Origin: Plenodomus lindquistii
Lineage: Eukaryota > Ascomycota > Dothideomycetes > Pleosporales > Leptosphaeriaceae
Assembly: GCA_025504975.1 (NCBI GenBank)
Contig: JANUWI010000006.1
Coordinates: 992,001 to 1,056,000 of the forward strand
DNA: 64,000 bases
Direction of reading: 5' to 3'
A program made the position numbers and the translations under genes. This document shows positions 21,424-31,783 of this stretch, piece by piece (within the stretch, counting starts at the first letter, position 1; each line of letters starts with the position of its first letter). The notes under the pieces were generated by a model that ran no database searches, was not told where the DNA came from, and saw only the letters and a program-made list of their open reading frames with translations.

Positions 21424-22646
21424 ATGAGGTATATGTTCCTGGACATGGGTACAAGAAGAGTCTATGCTAATTTTCAGAGTAGCGAGCAGAACTCCAACGA
21501 TCCACCTAGGAAGCGTATATTCCGAAGGGTGATCGCGAAAGTACCTGCCAGACAAAATCTGGATGCGCACAGTGGCCTCCACGAGCAGAACGTAGATACT
21601 CCCTGCGCATCAACCCTCGAAGAGAGCGCTCCTACGCTACAAAGCGGCCTTGAACCATGCAGCACGCCTGCAACCCATGTGGAAGGCGAAGCTGAACAAT
21701 CATCTTGTCAAACGAAGCAGAACCTGGAGCTCAAGTCGACGCCACGAACCTCGCCTGATACGAAGTCGGCCTCGGATGCATCGGCTCCTATGACGGATTC
21801 TGAAAGTGGTACACACAACGCTGTGCCAGCGGTGGAAGATCCACGATTTCGACTCAGCCTGTGAGCCCACAATTTATCTGGAGTTCAATTGCTGAGATCT
21901 TTAGGCTCGGTGGACCTGGAGTCGAGATCGTCGTACGTCTAGATTCCAATCCGTTCATATCGACGTCAACCTGGTCGCTTCCAAAGGCTTTGATTTCCCA
22001 CTACTCTTTGAGACTCAGGGATGCTTGTTTGCATCCCGCGATTGGTGATTGTGGGACCCGCATCACACTGGCCAAACACGATCCATCAATCTTCAAACTC
22101 TTCGTGGAATGGCTATATTATGGCCAGTATACCGCCCACGTTGCGGACCGCCCAGTCAATGAAAGCGAATTCGAGCTTCACGCTGAAGCGTGGGTCATGG
22201 GTGGCCAGCTACGTGCAGTAGGTTTCCAAGACTATGCCATGACACAGATGTACGTACATTGTGCGGAAGCTCGATCAAAATTGACACCGGGGCGTGTCAA
22301 GTACGCATTGGAAAACAGCCGTCGTGACTCCAAACTCCGCCAGTTCCACTTGGATTTTGTGACTGCTCATTTTGCAGACAAGGAACGAGTTGGGGGCACT
22401 ATACGCGCTTGGGACGTTGTATTACAGTGTGATGCGGACGCGCGTCTCTCGGTGCTCCGAGGATACAGGATGACCGCCACTGAACGGACGGAGGTATTCC
22501 AACGTAGGGAAGCATACATGATAGCGGAAGAGCAAGGCGTCGAAAAAGCCTCTCAAAGCCGAACACCTACGCTTCTGCAATCCTCGCTCGGAAAGAGAGA
22601 TGCTGATGGTATGCGCCTGAAAATTGAGGAGGCGGGGTCTAGGTGA
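21424..22646 (+). CDS. BTB/POZ-like domain protein (paralogue of 23949-24981)
   Basis: Two exons (21424-21860, 21905-22646; intron 21861-21904, phase 2), 392 residues. Exon 1 is a low-complexity Ser/Thr/Pro/Glu-rich region. Exon 2 begins a BTB-like fold: LLGGPGVEIVVRL, STWSLPKALISHYSLRLRDAC, ITLAKHDPSIFKLFVEWLYYGQY (the BTB central motif, ~215-237), LHAEAWVMGGQLRAVGFQDYAM and a helical tail to ~350, then a basic Ser-rich end. BTB domains mediate dimerisation or Cul3 binding; fungal stand-alone members are mostly uncharacterised. The gene at 23949 has the same domain and the same intron position and phase, splitting the Leu before GPG, so the two are duplicates. Confidence 0.8.
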
Positions 22647-22901
22647 TGCAGCGTCTAGACGATGCTGTATCCAAGGTCGGATCATGATTCGAGGCGTTTT
22701 CTCGGAATATGGAAGAAGACTTCATGGATCGAGGTCGATATAGCCGCATGTATCTTTCACTTCAAAACACTATATATCTGCTCACTTATCAGGTACTGCG
22801 ACATATGCGCACTTTACGAGTTCACTCTCACTGCCTACAGAATCATCTGTGCGCTGTAGTCTCCCCAAATCACTGCACCGGCGTTCATCACGTGGTGCCC
22901 A

Positions 22902-23477
22902 ATGCCCTTGAACTCTCCCCAGGATCAAACCGAAACCCCACCTTGCTCGCAGTTCCTCACCTCACCTCACCTCTTCCTTCCTTCCTTCCTCACCCACAAG
23001 CCACCCGAAAGATTCGCCTCGGCTCTTGAACCGGTCAACCGATCAGGTGCAGAACAAAGTCCACCCACAACCACACCTGGGCGTGATACATCCGCAAAGG
23101 TTCGTAGCTCGAAGGGCGATCATGAAGACGCAATTGTATTCTAAGAGAGCACCGCTGACCGGTTACAGAAGAAGCCTCGTTCGAGCTCCAATCACGGTAG
23201 TAACGAGAGTATCGACTCGACTGCGCCGTCACGCAGACTTAAGTCTCGTGTCACTTCTCAATCTGGACTTCAGCCTGCTCTCCCTCCAACTCAGAAAATG
23301 GTCACTCCTCCCAACAGACCTGCCACTCAAGACACGCCTGGTCGCTGCACTTGCCCTCATTGCGGACAGGTTTTCGAGTGGTGGAAGGATCCTGCGCGAC
23401 AGGACTGGCTTGATAGGAATGCGGTGTTGACACATCATCTGACTTGCAAGGCTGTCATGTCGTTTCTGGGGTTTTGA
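22902..23477 (+). CDS. Small putative zinc-finger protein (hypothetical)
   Basis: Two exons (22902-23099, 23169-23477; intron 23100-23168 with CTGAC branch), 168 residues. The C-terminus reads CTCPHCGQVFEWW, then HHLTCK about 20 residues later: a C-x2-C ... H-x3-C arrangement resembling a single BED- or C2H2-like finger. The rest is Ser/Pro/Gln-rich and basic (KKPRSSSNHGSNES). The first ~35 residues include pyrimidine-tract translation (PLNSPQDQTETPP, FLPSFLTH) and may be leader; a shorter start at 23298 (MVTPPNRPAT) would keep the finger. It lies between the two BTB paralogues. I do not recognise the family. Confidence 0.5.
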
Positions 23478-23948
23478 ACGAATGAGGTTGGTGCAAGGAA
23501 GTAAGAAGTATATCGGGAGTTCCGGATCTTTCGATCTCTCAGATGGTCGTATCTTGGCTGCAGATTAGGGAAACATGGAGCGAAGTCATGCAGAGGAGCA
23601 CTTACTCATTGTAAGCTTGTTTTACCTAGCTACACAATTGACAATTAAACGAAGCCTAAATTTTACAACAATAACCCGATGTTTCCACCGAATATGTTTG
23701 CTGAGTGGACGGAACGATTCAGCCCTCGTGTAGTTTTCCAATGCGCCTCACTTCGACCTCATTCGTCGATGTAGCGCCGCCGAGACATCCCCTGCATTAC
23801 GCGTCCGCTTCCTCAGACATGTACAAACATGATCCCCTTCTCCACAGTCATGTAGTTTTCCAAAGGACAATGCTATCAGTCTCATCCTCTAATGCGATGA
23901 ACTCGGTTGAGAATCTGACGAGGTACGCGATCCTTCGTCCACCCCAAC
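23478..23948. other. Intergenic region between zinc-finger and BTB genes
   Basis: 471 bp with short frames only. No supported feature. Confidence 0.5.
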
Positions 23949-24981
23949 ATGTCACATCCCTTACTGCTACCCAGCATCTTAAATGCGCACTCTCTCATCC
24001 AGCCAAAAAGTTCCGACCCTAAACAACAGCTACCAAACTTCACTCCAAACTCCGGGCCCAGATGCGAACCGCCTTGGCAACTCGATGTGAATCAGCAAGT
24101 CAAGGCCGCACGCCGCTTTCGACGCCCAAACATTGGAACGATCGGGACAGGCTTCAACGGCCCCGTGATTTACGATCCCATCACCCATTTACCCAGAGAC
24201 TCCTTCCGGTGCATTGCCATGCAAGCAGAATACTCCGACTACAGCCTTGAGGAGCTCCGACTTACTGATTATCGCGAGGGAAGAGGTGGTGCACGAGCTG
24301 AGCGGGAAGTGCAGAACACCAGAACAATGATGGCGAGGAATAGCAAGGATCATATGGAACTGTGTGTTTACCTTCCCAAGTATATGCTAGTATCATGCTG
24401 AGTATCACAGTCTCCGAGGACCAGGGATGCAAGTGCGCGTCGGTGCAGCATCAGCAGACGATAATACCTGGTGTCTACCCGTTGCATTGATATCGCACTA
24501 CTCCCCGTTCCTAAAAGCAGCGTGTACGCGGGAGTTCAAAGAGAAGGAGGAAGGCTGTATCCATCTTCCTGCCGACGACCCCGAGGTTTTCACCTGCTTC
24601 GTGCAATGGATGTACTACGGCGGCTCCGCATCGAGTGCGTCCTCTTCACCCATGCAGGACGAAAACACCACCACCACACACGCAAAATCCTGGATCCTAG
24701 CTGACAAGCTCCTATGCGAAGAATTCAAAGATCACGCGATGAAGCGGTTACGCACACGCCAAAGTATGACGCCCCAGGAGGTTCTATATGTCTGCGAGAA
24801 CACGGAGCCAGGATCAGAGTTGCGGAATTTCTTCATGGCGTTTGTGTTGGATCATTTTGCGGATCCGGGGAGGTTGGAGGGGAGCGCCGAAGAGTGGGAT
24901 GAGGTGTTGATGGAACATGCGGATTTGAGGGTACTCGTGCTTCAGAGTTTTCGGACAAAGTTGGGAAGGGGGGATTGCTGA
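23949..24981 (+). CDS. BTB/POZ-like domain protein
   Basis: Two exons (23949-24361, 24411-24981; intron 24362-24410, phase 2), 327 residues. The N-terminal exon is basic and disordered (QQVKAARRFRRPNIGTIG, ELRLTDYREGRGGARAERE). Exon 2 gives LLRGPGMQVRVGAAS, NTWCLPVALISHYSPFLKAAC, IHLPADDPEVFTCFVQWMYYGG (BTB core, ~195-215), AKSWILADKLLCEEFKDHAM and a helical end. It aligns along its length with exon 2 of the gene at 21424: NTWCLPVALISHYS against STWSLPKALISHYS, FVLDHFADPGRLEG against FVTAHFADKERVGG. The intron interrupts both at the same codon. Fungal BTB proteins of this size are usually orphan adaptors; no partner can be named. Confidence 0.8.
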
Positions 24982-25203
24982 ATTAGGTGAGGATTGCTGA
25001 TTGAGGTGAGAGGGGAAGCGTGGGAAGGGATGGGGAGTACTACTGTGAGATGTTTGAGCATATGTGGAAGGTTCTGCTATCTCGTGCACACCTCCAGATC
25101 CTTACATTTCTATGCCCAACAGATGTTTGTCTGTGATTATAGTGTGCCTACGTCACTAGTTCTCTTCGCTACATCGTTTCGGTGTATGAACGGCTTCAGT
25201 ATC

Positions 25204-27192
25204 ATGTCGTCTGGTCTACACCCGTTTCTACCAGGATGGGAATCTTACGATACGGCTGCAGGTCCGATAACAGCCACAATGCAGCCACGATGCAGCCTTG
25301 AAGGATTTGACATGGGTGTCGTCAAGACAGAAGAACATCAACTCTCTCAGCCTCGTGAGATACGATTCTCTCAACCCACTGCATATTCGTGATTCCCCCC
25401 CCGAGGGATCTTCCAGTCGGACATGGCTCTCAGGAATGCGTGGTGGATGAAAGCTCAGCCAGTTATCCAGTCGCAGACACAGCCCTCTCCCAGCCAGCCT
25501 GGCTCACCCCATTTGACCTGGCCCGGAAAGCAAGCAGATCACGGTCTGAGCTTTGCGATCTTAGAGAAGACGCTACGTGACAAGCCAGGACGGAGTTGCA
25601 ATGTCGCATGTTATACATATGCCTTGCCAACAACTGCGGCTGTCGCTTCCTCTGCCTCCGGTCGTGTACGCCCACGGTCGTGGACCCTTCACAAGGCTGT
25701 CACATCTGTTGATGCACTTCTGGAAGTATTGGAAGAGAGTGTACGAGCTCCTTCTACACCTCTACTGGGTCTCACTAATCTAGTTGCAAAGGTGGTCGAT
25801 CCAGTTCACAGCGTGGTTTAGTAAGTTGGAAGGCCCTCCTTCATTCATCGCTCTAATGCGAACAGTGTGGCTACCCTCTTACAAAGCGAGTCAATCCAAG
25901 CCCTTGGGCACCATCTGGAGCTCAGTCCGCGCTTCTTCAACTTCCCATATACTCGAATCAGTACTGGGAATCTCGTAGAAAGATGTAAGAAAACCGCAGG
26001 TCAGCTATGTAAGGTCTAACATACCAAAGATTTCTTCTTCACTTTGCAGTTTATGGACAGATATCAAATTGGATGCAAGCCTTCAGAGGCTGGTCGCTTG
26101 GCCACGTCGCCGACCTATCGATTCCGTAACGCGAACGGCGACTATCATCCACACGAATGGTAGGTCTCATAGCCGAACACAAGCGAGGCGTTTTTCGGTA
26201 AGGCTGATACGAATCCTGGAATAGGCACATTACTTGCGTGCGATTGATATTCCTCAAAGATGAGAATAACTATAACTTCCAAGGCCTGATACAAATCGAT
26301 CCATTAGACGATGCCATAGCGGACGGTCTGAAGACGCTCATGACCAGATACGAAGAGCAACCACCCGGAGAAGCAGAGTCGCATGCTGGACTAGGCCAGA
26401 TCCTCTCTGAGGTAATATACATTGTGGCGTACAATTGGACCGCCTTCTTCATGGAGGCCGAAGAGCACTTGCAAGTTCTGGTCAGATCAGCCCAGAAGAT
26501 ACGTCACGGAGACACAACTAATCTACCATAGAGTAAGAAATGTGTCGACGAGGATCTCACTGGAGATGAACAGCTACGTTATACGCGCGAACTACACCAA
26601 CTCTCCCCGCTATGGGTCCAAGTTCGCCGCCGTCTGATCGCAGCAAAAGATCTAGCAGCACAAATGATCGAACACCCCTTCTTCGCCATCATCGGCGGTT
26701 TCAACGGCCGAATTGCAATCGAGAGTTATCTCAACAAGCAAATCAAGATCGTCGATGATCAGATCACAACATGCAAAGAAATCGCAGACCAGACGAACGT
26801 GCTCATCAGTCTGATTTTCAACATTGCTACGTTGCAGGATACGCGAGCTGCGGTCGAGGAGAGTAAAGCTGCGAATGCTTTTGCTGCTAGTATCCGGCGC
26901 GTCACAATGCTGACCTTTGTGTATTTGCCGCTCACACTGGCTTCGGTGAAGGTCTATCGTAGTCATGCCCGCTTGATAACAATGTTAACATATTCAGAGT
27001 ATATTAGGCATGAATGTAAGTCAGATAACTGGCGAAAGTACGCACTCGACCCTGTGGACGTACTTTGTAACCGCAATTGCTCTCATGATTATGACTTTTG
27101 GTGGGTGGTACATTTGGTCGAGGCTATTGATCCGCATGGAGACGAGAGCGCGACTGAGAGCGCAGTCAAAGATGCCACGGCCTGCCGTGTGA
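25204..27192 (+). CDS. CorA-like Mg2+ transporter-domain protein, fungal type
   Basis: Seven exons (introns 25389-25433, 25821-25865, 25985-26029, 26160-26224, 26481-26531, 26946-26997), 561 residues; all phases agree. The long cytosolic N-terminal part contains SESIQALGHHLELSPRFF (~200), YRFRNANGDYHPHEWHITCVRLIFLKDENNYN and EVIYIVAYNWTAFF. A long helix follows (LRYTRELHQLSPLWVQVRRRLIAAKD to TNVLISLIFNIATLQDTRAAVEES), then two membrane segments, VTMLTFVYLPLTLASSILG and STLWTYFVTAIALMIMTFGG. GMN, the CorA signature, ends TM1 and is formed across the last splice junction. This fungal group combines a divergent soluble domain with a CorA-type membrane hairpin; Mg2+ transport is unproven. The alternative start at 25423 removes the first exon, which reads PGWESYDTAAGPITA and fits well. 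Confidence 0.82.
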
Positions 27193-27566
27193 ATACCTGT
27201 TACTCATGCGAGGCGATTGCGGAGATGAACATCAATGCCAGCAAAGTTGCATTTGTAGCATCTACATTGAATCTGAATTTGAGAGCTAATATCTGCGTGT
27301 ACTTTGACTCGGGACCTAGAATGAAATTCTAGCAGATACTCACGGCAGTCTTTTATCCTGGCTTGGATGGTCATTGTCGAAACTATGACTTGTTCCCCAC
27401 ATTCCCAAGCTAGGAACTACACTTCTCGCAAGGCGACATGTTTTTCGCAATTTCTACAGGCATCCAACGATTCTTAGCTCTGCGCGACCAACGCCCAAAC
27501 CTTGCGCCTAAACATGGACACCATAACAAATCTTTTCAGAACGCGAACTCCGATATAGCCTCAATG
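27193..27566. other. Convergent 3' region
   Basis: 374 bp between the CorA-like stop and the stop of the small gene on the other strand. Nothing supported. Confidence 0.5.
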
Positions 27567-27915
27567 CTACTCATCAATTTTCTCCAGGAAGACCGCCAGG
27601 AACGTGTCTGCCTTTGCTTCTTCGATCGGATATCTGCGACAACGACCTGTGTTCTCGCGGAGTTTTTCGAGGGTCGGGAAGATTTTGACAGTCTTGCCAG
27701 TGCGCTGAGAGTCGAGCATGTCGTAGATGTTTACCAGGGTCGCTTTCAAAACCTTTGTCCACACCAGCAATGCAAAGACCGAATGGCAAATGGGGCTGTA
27801 CCTTCTTGCACATAGTGATGGACTCCGGAATAGGCTCGATGGAGCAGAGGCGACAGAGCTCTTGCCATTGCTTGAGGTTGCTGGTGTCGCTGCCAATGTG
27901 CTGACCGTAGGACAT
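27567..27915 (-). CDS. Small member of an uncharacterised fungal family (W-x-LC...CK...NIYD)
   Basis: Two exons (27915-27802, 27752-27567; intron 27753-27801), 99 residues: LKQWQELCRLCSIEP, SITMCKK, then VLKATLVNIYDMLDS, VKIFPTLEKLREN and ADTFLAVFLEKIDE. It is homologous to the C-terminal third of the gene at 28965-30157 (LAKWQNLCEEMGVEKG, SIKQCKT, ALKKVYVNLWNVID, IKHFKSRAQFCKA, GFVNVLLRTI), and the intron falls just after the Cys-Lys in both. I do not know a function. The N-terminal domain of the longer relative is missing, so this is either a minimal form or a truncated copy. It begins 2 nt after the stop of a membrane ORF (27918-28298), so an upstream splice joining them cannot be excluded. 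Confidence 0.6.
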
Positions 27916-27917
27916 GT

Positions 27918-28298
27918 CTACCCAGTGAGTTTTCTCGCTGTCTCTGCTGCCGTTGCGAATGCACCAGGTCGCAACGCAAGGACCACGAATAATGCGACCA
28001 CTGTAAAAACAGCGAGGAAAAACACCTGGTTTGTTCTGACTAAGTAGTAGCCTGCTGGCTGGTCTGAACCTGGGGGTGGGTATTCTGTCCAGGATGGCAG
28101 ATCTTGTAGCCGGGGTCCTAGCAGCGAGGCGCGCAGGTCTCGCAGACAGACAAAGAAGACGCCAATTTGTGCTTTAATCCAGGACCAAGCACGAACTATA
28201 ACGATAGTCATGATGCAAGCGAATGTGAATAAAATGAAGTGGCAGTGGTGTGAAATGATGGTGGAGTGAGAGAGGTTGTGCATTGCGACGGGTGCCAT
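27918..28298 (-). CDS. Two-pass small membrane protein (hypothetical)
   Basis: A 126-residue ORF from the first in-frame ATG (28298). Two hydrophobic segments are clear: HFILFTFACIMTIVIVRAW (~20-38) and TNQVFFLAVFTVVALFVVLAL (~92-112), separated by a loop containing LQDLPSWTEYPPPGSDQPAG. No family recognised. It directly precedes the small CK-family gene on the same strand. It may be a separate gene or a 5' exon of that one; no convincing splice site decides this. Confidence 0.45.
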   Translation of the reverse strand: MAPVAMHNLSHSTIISHHCHFILFTFACIMTIVIVRAWSWIKAQIGVFFVCLRDLRASLLGPRLQDLPSWTEYPPPGSDQPAGYYLVRTNQVFFLAVFTVVALFVVLALRPGAFATAAETARKLTG

Positions 28299-28763
28299 CT
28301 TGGTAAAGTTGTTGATAAGAATTGGTCGATGGAGAAGTCGCAGGTCTTGATATAGGAAGCGCCACGTCGTTGTTTGGTTCTTTCCCTGCAGGGTCTGCGC
28401 TACTCGCCCCACGGGCCAATGAGACACTCGCGCCCCATTTCTGCAGGAGCGCCTGCTGAGTGTCCGAGATTATGATCGTGGACGACATTGTCTGGTTGGC
28501 AGGTGGTTCGCGCGACGATGATTGCGTATATGGATTTAAGCCGGGTGTTGTTTACAGCAGCATGAAAACCAAGGTGCGTCAAATTACGAGACGGCATGGC
28601 TAATAGAATCGCATAGAACGGGTGAGAAAGCAAGGAAGAAGTGAGGTGAAGGTTAGGGTGAGGATGAAGTCGTTGGCTATCGGCCCGAACAACCACGAAG
28701 AAAAGCTACGTATAGCATATTAAAGAAGGAATTAATGGCTCTACAATCGAGACCTAGAAGAGA
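28299..28763. other. Intergenic region
   Basis: 465 bp between two small membrane ORFs on the minus strand; open frames continue into it without ATG or domain content. Confidence 0.4.
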
Positions 28764-28955
28764 TCAAGATGTCTCCTCTCTGTGTTCCGCCAGCAACCAC
28801 GATCTTGCTGCAGTTCCGAAAATCACAATGAATATGACCAAATTCCAAATCGCCTCATGAACTCCTTGCACCAAGTCCCAAAGATACCGTCCCGCAACAT
28901 GAATCCCAGATTCTCCGAACGCCCAATCTAACCAAAATACGCCAAGTAGCTCCAT
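28764..28955 (-). CDS. Short membrane ORF next to CK-family gene (hypothetical)
   Basis: A 63-residue ORF starting 9 nt after the stop of the 335-residue CK-family gene, with one hydrophobic stretch (AIWNLVIFIVIFGTAARSW, ~35-53). It mirrors the situation at 27918-28298, where a membrane ORF also abuts a CK-family gene. It could be a separate gene, an alternative 3' exon, or chance. Confidence 0.3.
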   Translation of the reverse strand: MELLGVFWLDWAFGESGIHVAGRYLWDLVQGVHEAIWNLVIFIVIFGTAARSWLLAEHREETS

Positions 28956-28964
28956 GAAGGAGAC

Positions 28965-30157
28965 TCAAATCGTTCTTAGCAAAACATTGACGAAACCATC
29001 TTGCTTAGCAATCTCACGCGGGAACCTGTTTCCAGCGCGTATCGCCTTGCAGAACTGAGCCCTCGATTTGAAGTGCTTAATGGGAATCTCAGGGTTGCGG
29101 CGGTGGTCAATCACGTTCCATAGATTGACGTAGACCTTCTTAAGAGCCTGCATGATATAAGTACCATTATTTTCACAACATCCCCCCCCCCCCAAAAAAA
29201 AAAAAGAAAAAAAGAAAAAAAAAACGGATATAGTACGTACCGTCTTACATTGCTTAATCGAAGGCAAACCCTTCTCAACACCCATCTCTTCGCACAGATT
29301 CTGCCATTTCGCTAGTTTCTGAATACAGGTGCCATTGTGAAATGCGATTTCCGCTCTAAGAGCCGAGAGTTGGAATTTCCGTCGCTGGGTCTTACTCCAT
29401 TTCTGGTGCTGGGCGAGACGATTGAATTCGTCTTTGAATTTTGCGGTGGGTGAGGGCTTGAAGTTGCCGAATGAGTACCAGAAGGGACATGCTGCCGCGG
29501 CTGTGGGCTTGGATTCGGCTTTATCCTTATCTCCGGTTGCTGCCTCCACGTTGAGCTTTGGAGCTGGGGAGCGCGGGGAAGGAGTGACGATGGGAGGGTC
29601 TTGCTGCCTTGCTTCTTCCTCTTCTGCTACGACGTTGCTATTAAACTCAGAGCTCGACGCTACCTTGACGCCGCCGACAATGGAACCACGGGAATCGAGT
29701 GATTGAACAGACGGGCAGCTGGAAGCCACGGAGACAATGGAGAACGACGATGTATGAGAGGAGACTGAGAGCCGGCGCATACGATCCACAAGGTCCGGGG
29801 CTGGTGTCGATTCTTTGTCTTCCATGGTGTCAGACGTCGCCGTCGCTGTCTCGATGGTAGTTGTCTGCGCTGAATTTAAGAGGTGGTCGTCAGCCCTCCA
29901 TTCCTCAGCTCCCCGAGAGTCTAACCGCCTTCGGCGCCTCGCAGTGGAATGCGCGACTTACCTTGTCCGGGATGGTGGTAGTCTTTCCCAAAGCACGACT
30001 TCCAGTATTCACACCAATTTGCATCGCCATCTGCCCATCCTTTAACTCCTGCCAAGCGGGCGAAGGCGGCCTCAGGTTGCTCTTTCGGACCGACGACCAT
30101 GTCCGTGTCGCTTGCCCAAACTTTGAGGACGGCGCGTTGGCCCTCGGGGGATATCAT
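28965..30157 (-). CDS. Uncharacterised fungal protein, CK-family (long form)
   Basis: Three exons (30157-29962, 29869-29241, 29147-28965), introns 29870-29961 and 29148-29240, 335 residues. Exon 1 (MISPEGQRAVLKVWASD, EAAFARLAGVKGWADGDANW, YWKSCFGKDY) looks like one copy of a helical unit. A disordered Ser/Pro/Glu linker (~75-180) follows. A related unit appears at ~190-240 (FKPSPTAKFKDEFNRLAQ, KWSKTQRRKFQLSALRAEI), then KWQNLCEEMGVEKGLPSIKQCK and the C-terminal VNLWNVIDHRRN module shared with the gene at 27567. Family members are widespread in Pleosporales-like fungi as far as I know, without assigned function. Intron 2 contains a run of 10-12 G then T-rich sequence on the coding strand. A shorter start at 29825 (MEDKES) is possible, but the upstream exon joins in phase. 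Confidence 0.7.
29182..29224. repeat. Homopolymer tract C12 then A-rich, inside an intron
   Basis: Twelve C followed by about 30 bases of almost pure A on the plus strand, within the second intron of the CK-family gene. Slippage-prone; length in the assembly may be unreliable. Confidence 0.85.
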
Positions 30158-30567
30158 GGTGGCGTATGCGACGGCAGCGGTGGACAGTTGGGAGTTGGTG
30201 GTGGGAGGGTTTTAAAGGTCTTGGTTGACGCCGGGCTTACTATGGTACAAGGGTGAGCAAACGCGAGGCTGTGTTTGTTTGTCAGTTGAAGGCTGGGACT
30301 TCCACGCGTATCGCCCCACACGTGAAGGCCGAAGATAATTTGGAGTCGCATCGCGTTAGATGAGAGTAAGCGGACTTAAATGCGTGGTTTGTGCAGGTAT
30401 CTTCGTCATGTACAATATATTCCTCCCGCTACCTTGCTCCGGTACCACAATCTTCGAGAGATGACTCGCAGCAAAACGTGTCCTCAAAAATTATCGACCG
30501 AATATACATTCGGATCGGCGTTGGTATGTCAGGTGCAGCATCGCTATTGATCGACCTTTCATGGGCT
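30158..30567. other. Intergenic region upstream of CK-family gene
   Basis: 410 bp; probably the promoter of the CK-family gene plus the 3' flank of the next minus-strand gene. No ORF with support. Confidence 0.5.
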
Positions 30568-31264
30568 TCAGACGTACTCGTTCTCGCTTTCCTCTGCATC
30601 ACCATCACTGAATTCTCTCAGCCCTTCAGTAGCCTCCAGTGCCTCCTCGAAACTGTACTGCACCCGCGGCTTAGACACAAGTACTCCAGCAGACGCCCGA
30701 TTGTTCGTCGCTCCATGCTGACTGCGGCCATTATGTCCCAGGTTTGAAGACGTTCCCACCTGCTGCCGACCTTGCGCCTTCTCTCTGCCTTGACTATAGA
30801 GCTTCTCGATCTTGATTGCTGCAGTGTGATAGCCGGCCCTAGCAAGTGTACTCGGCAGTGGAACAACAGGAAAGTCTTCTGCATTCTTGTATGGAAATTC
30901 GAACTGCTGAGAAATTTCGTCCTCAGAGTCGGTCTCACAGACTTCAGCGTCTTCATCGCTGCCAGACTGTTCTTCGCTGGGACATGTTAGGACGCGGCGA
31001 GCATTAGGTATTGGGAACAAATACTCACATGGTGCGGTGCGCGTGTAGTTTTGGAGTATCTCCAAGCGTGGTCTTGTCGTAATAGAGCCCAGATGATCTT
31101 GTTCGATGTGCAACTTCGCTTGAGAACGTGGGCTCTGCAACGCAGATATGCTCTTTGCTGCACGTACATTAGCAGGTGGGCCATCAGGCGAGCCTTGTGA
31201 GTTTGAGCTACTCACTTGCTGTCCTTGTTGCATGAGCATTGGTGAACTTGTCTGACGCTGTCAT
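30568..31264 (-). CDS. Acidic hypothetical protein
   Basis: Three exons (31264-31216, 31152-31029, 30976-30568; introns 31153-31215 and 30977-31028, both with GTGAGT donors), 193 residues. The splice phases connect three different reading frames into one coherent chain: MTASDKFTNAHATRTA, KHICVAEPTFSSEVAHRT, then EEQSGSDEDAEVCETDSEDE (acidic, ~60-80), FPVVPLPSTLARAGYHTAAI (helical), a Gly/Asn/Ser-rich part and an acidic C-terminus (FSDGDAEESENEYV). No family recognised; acidity and absence of a signal peptide suggest a cytosolic or nuclear protein. The frame is open upstream of the ATG to 31465 without another ATG, so the 5' end may be incomplete. Confidence 0.55.
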
Positions 31265-31783
31265 GTTCGTAAGGTGTGACCTGGTCGGATCTGTACCCTG
31301 AGTCGAACGTAGGCTCCTTGGTGGAGCTGGAGCTGCGAAGAAGCATTTTGAAGTACTGTTTGCGAAGCCACGAAATATGTTTTGGATAAGGTGCAACGCA
31401 GTGAAGAAATTCACGACCTGCTGGTGCGCAGACGGAGCGCGTGGCCAAAGCTTTGGTAGTACCAATACCGCGTGGTGAATGTGAATAAGAATCGACGCTA
31501 GCGATTCAGAATATAATGTTGCAAAAGCGAACAGCTTCCGACTATGGTGGAGAGCGAAGCCAAGTTACCGGTGCTTGATGCTAAAGATTCTTGTTGTAAG
31601 TGGTAGCACTCAACGTAAAGAAGATGACGACAAGCTCGGGTCCACGCGTTCTGCACTATGCTTGCCATGTGCAGCCGTTACTGATACTGTGAATCTTTGC
31701 GTGCTCTTGATCACATGGTTGAAGACAGTTCTGAGGCGCTTGGGGAGTGTATAATTATTACCTACTGACTGGAAAGAGTATCC
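31265..31783. other. Intergenic region
   Basis: 519 bp. The part 31265-31465 is open in the frame of the acidic protein and may be its leader or a 5' exon. The rest shows nothing. Confidence 0.4.

Noticed and set aside
31029..31239. Single unspliced ORF 30568-31239 starting MLMQQGQQ
   Set aside because: Two GTGAGT introns connect a different, more protein-like series of frames; the unspliced reading translates intron sequence.
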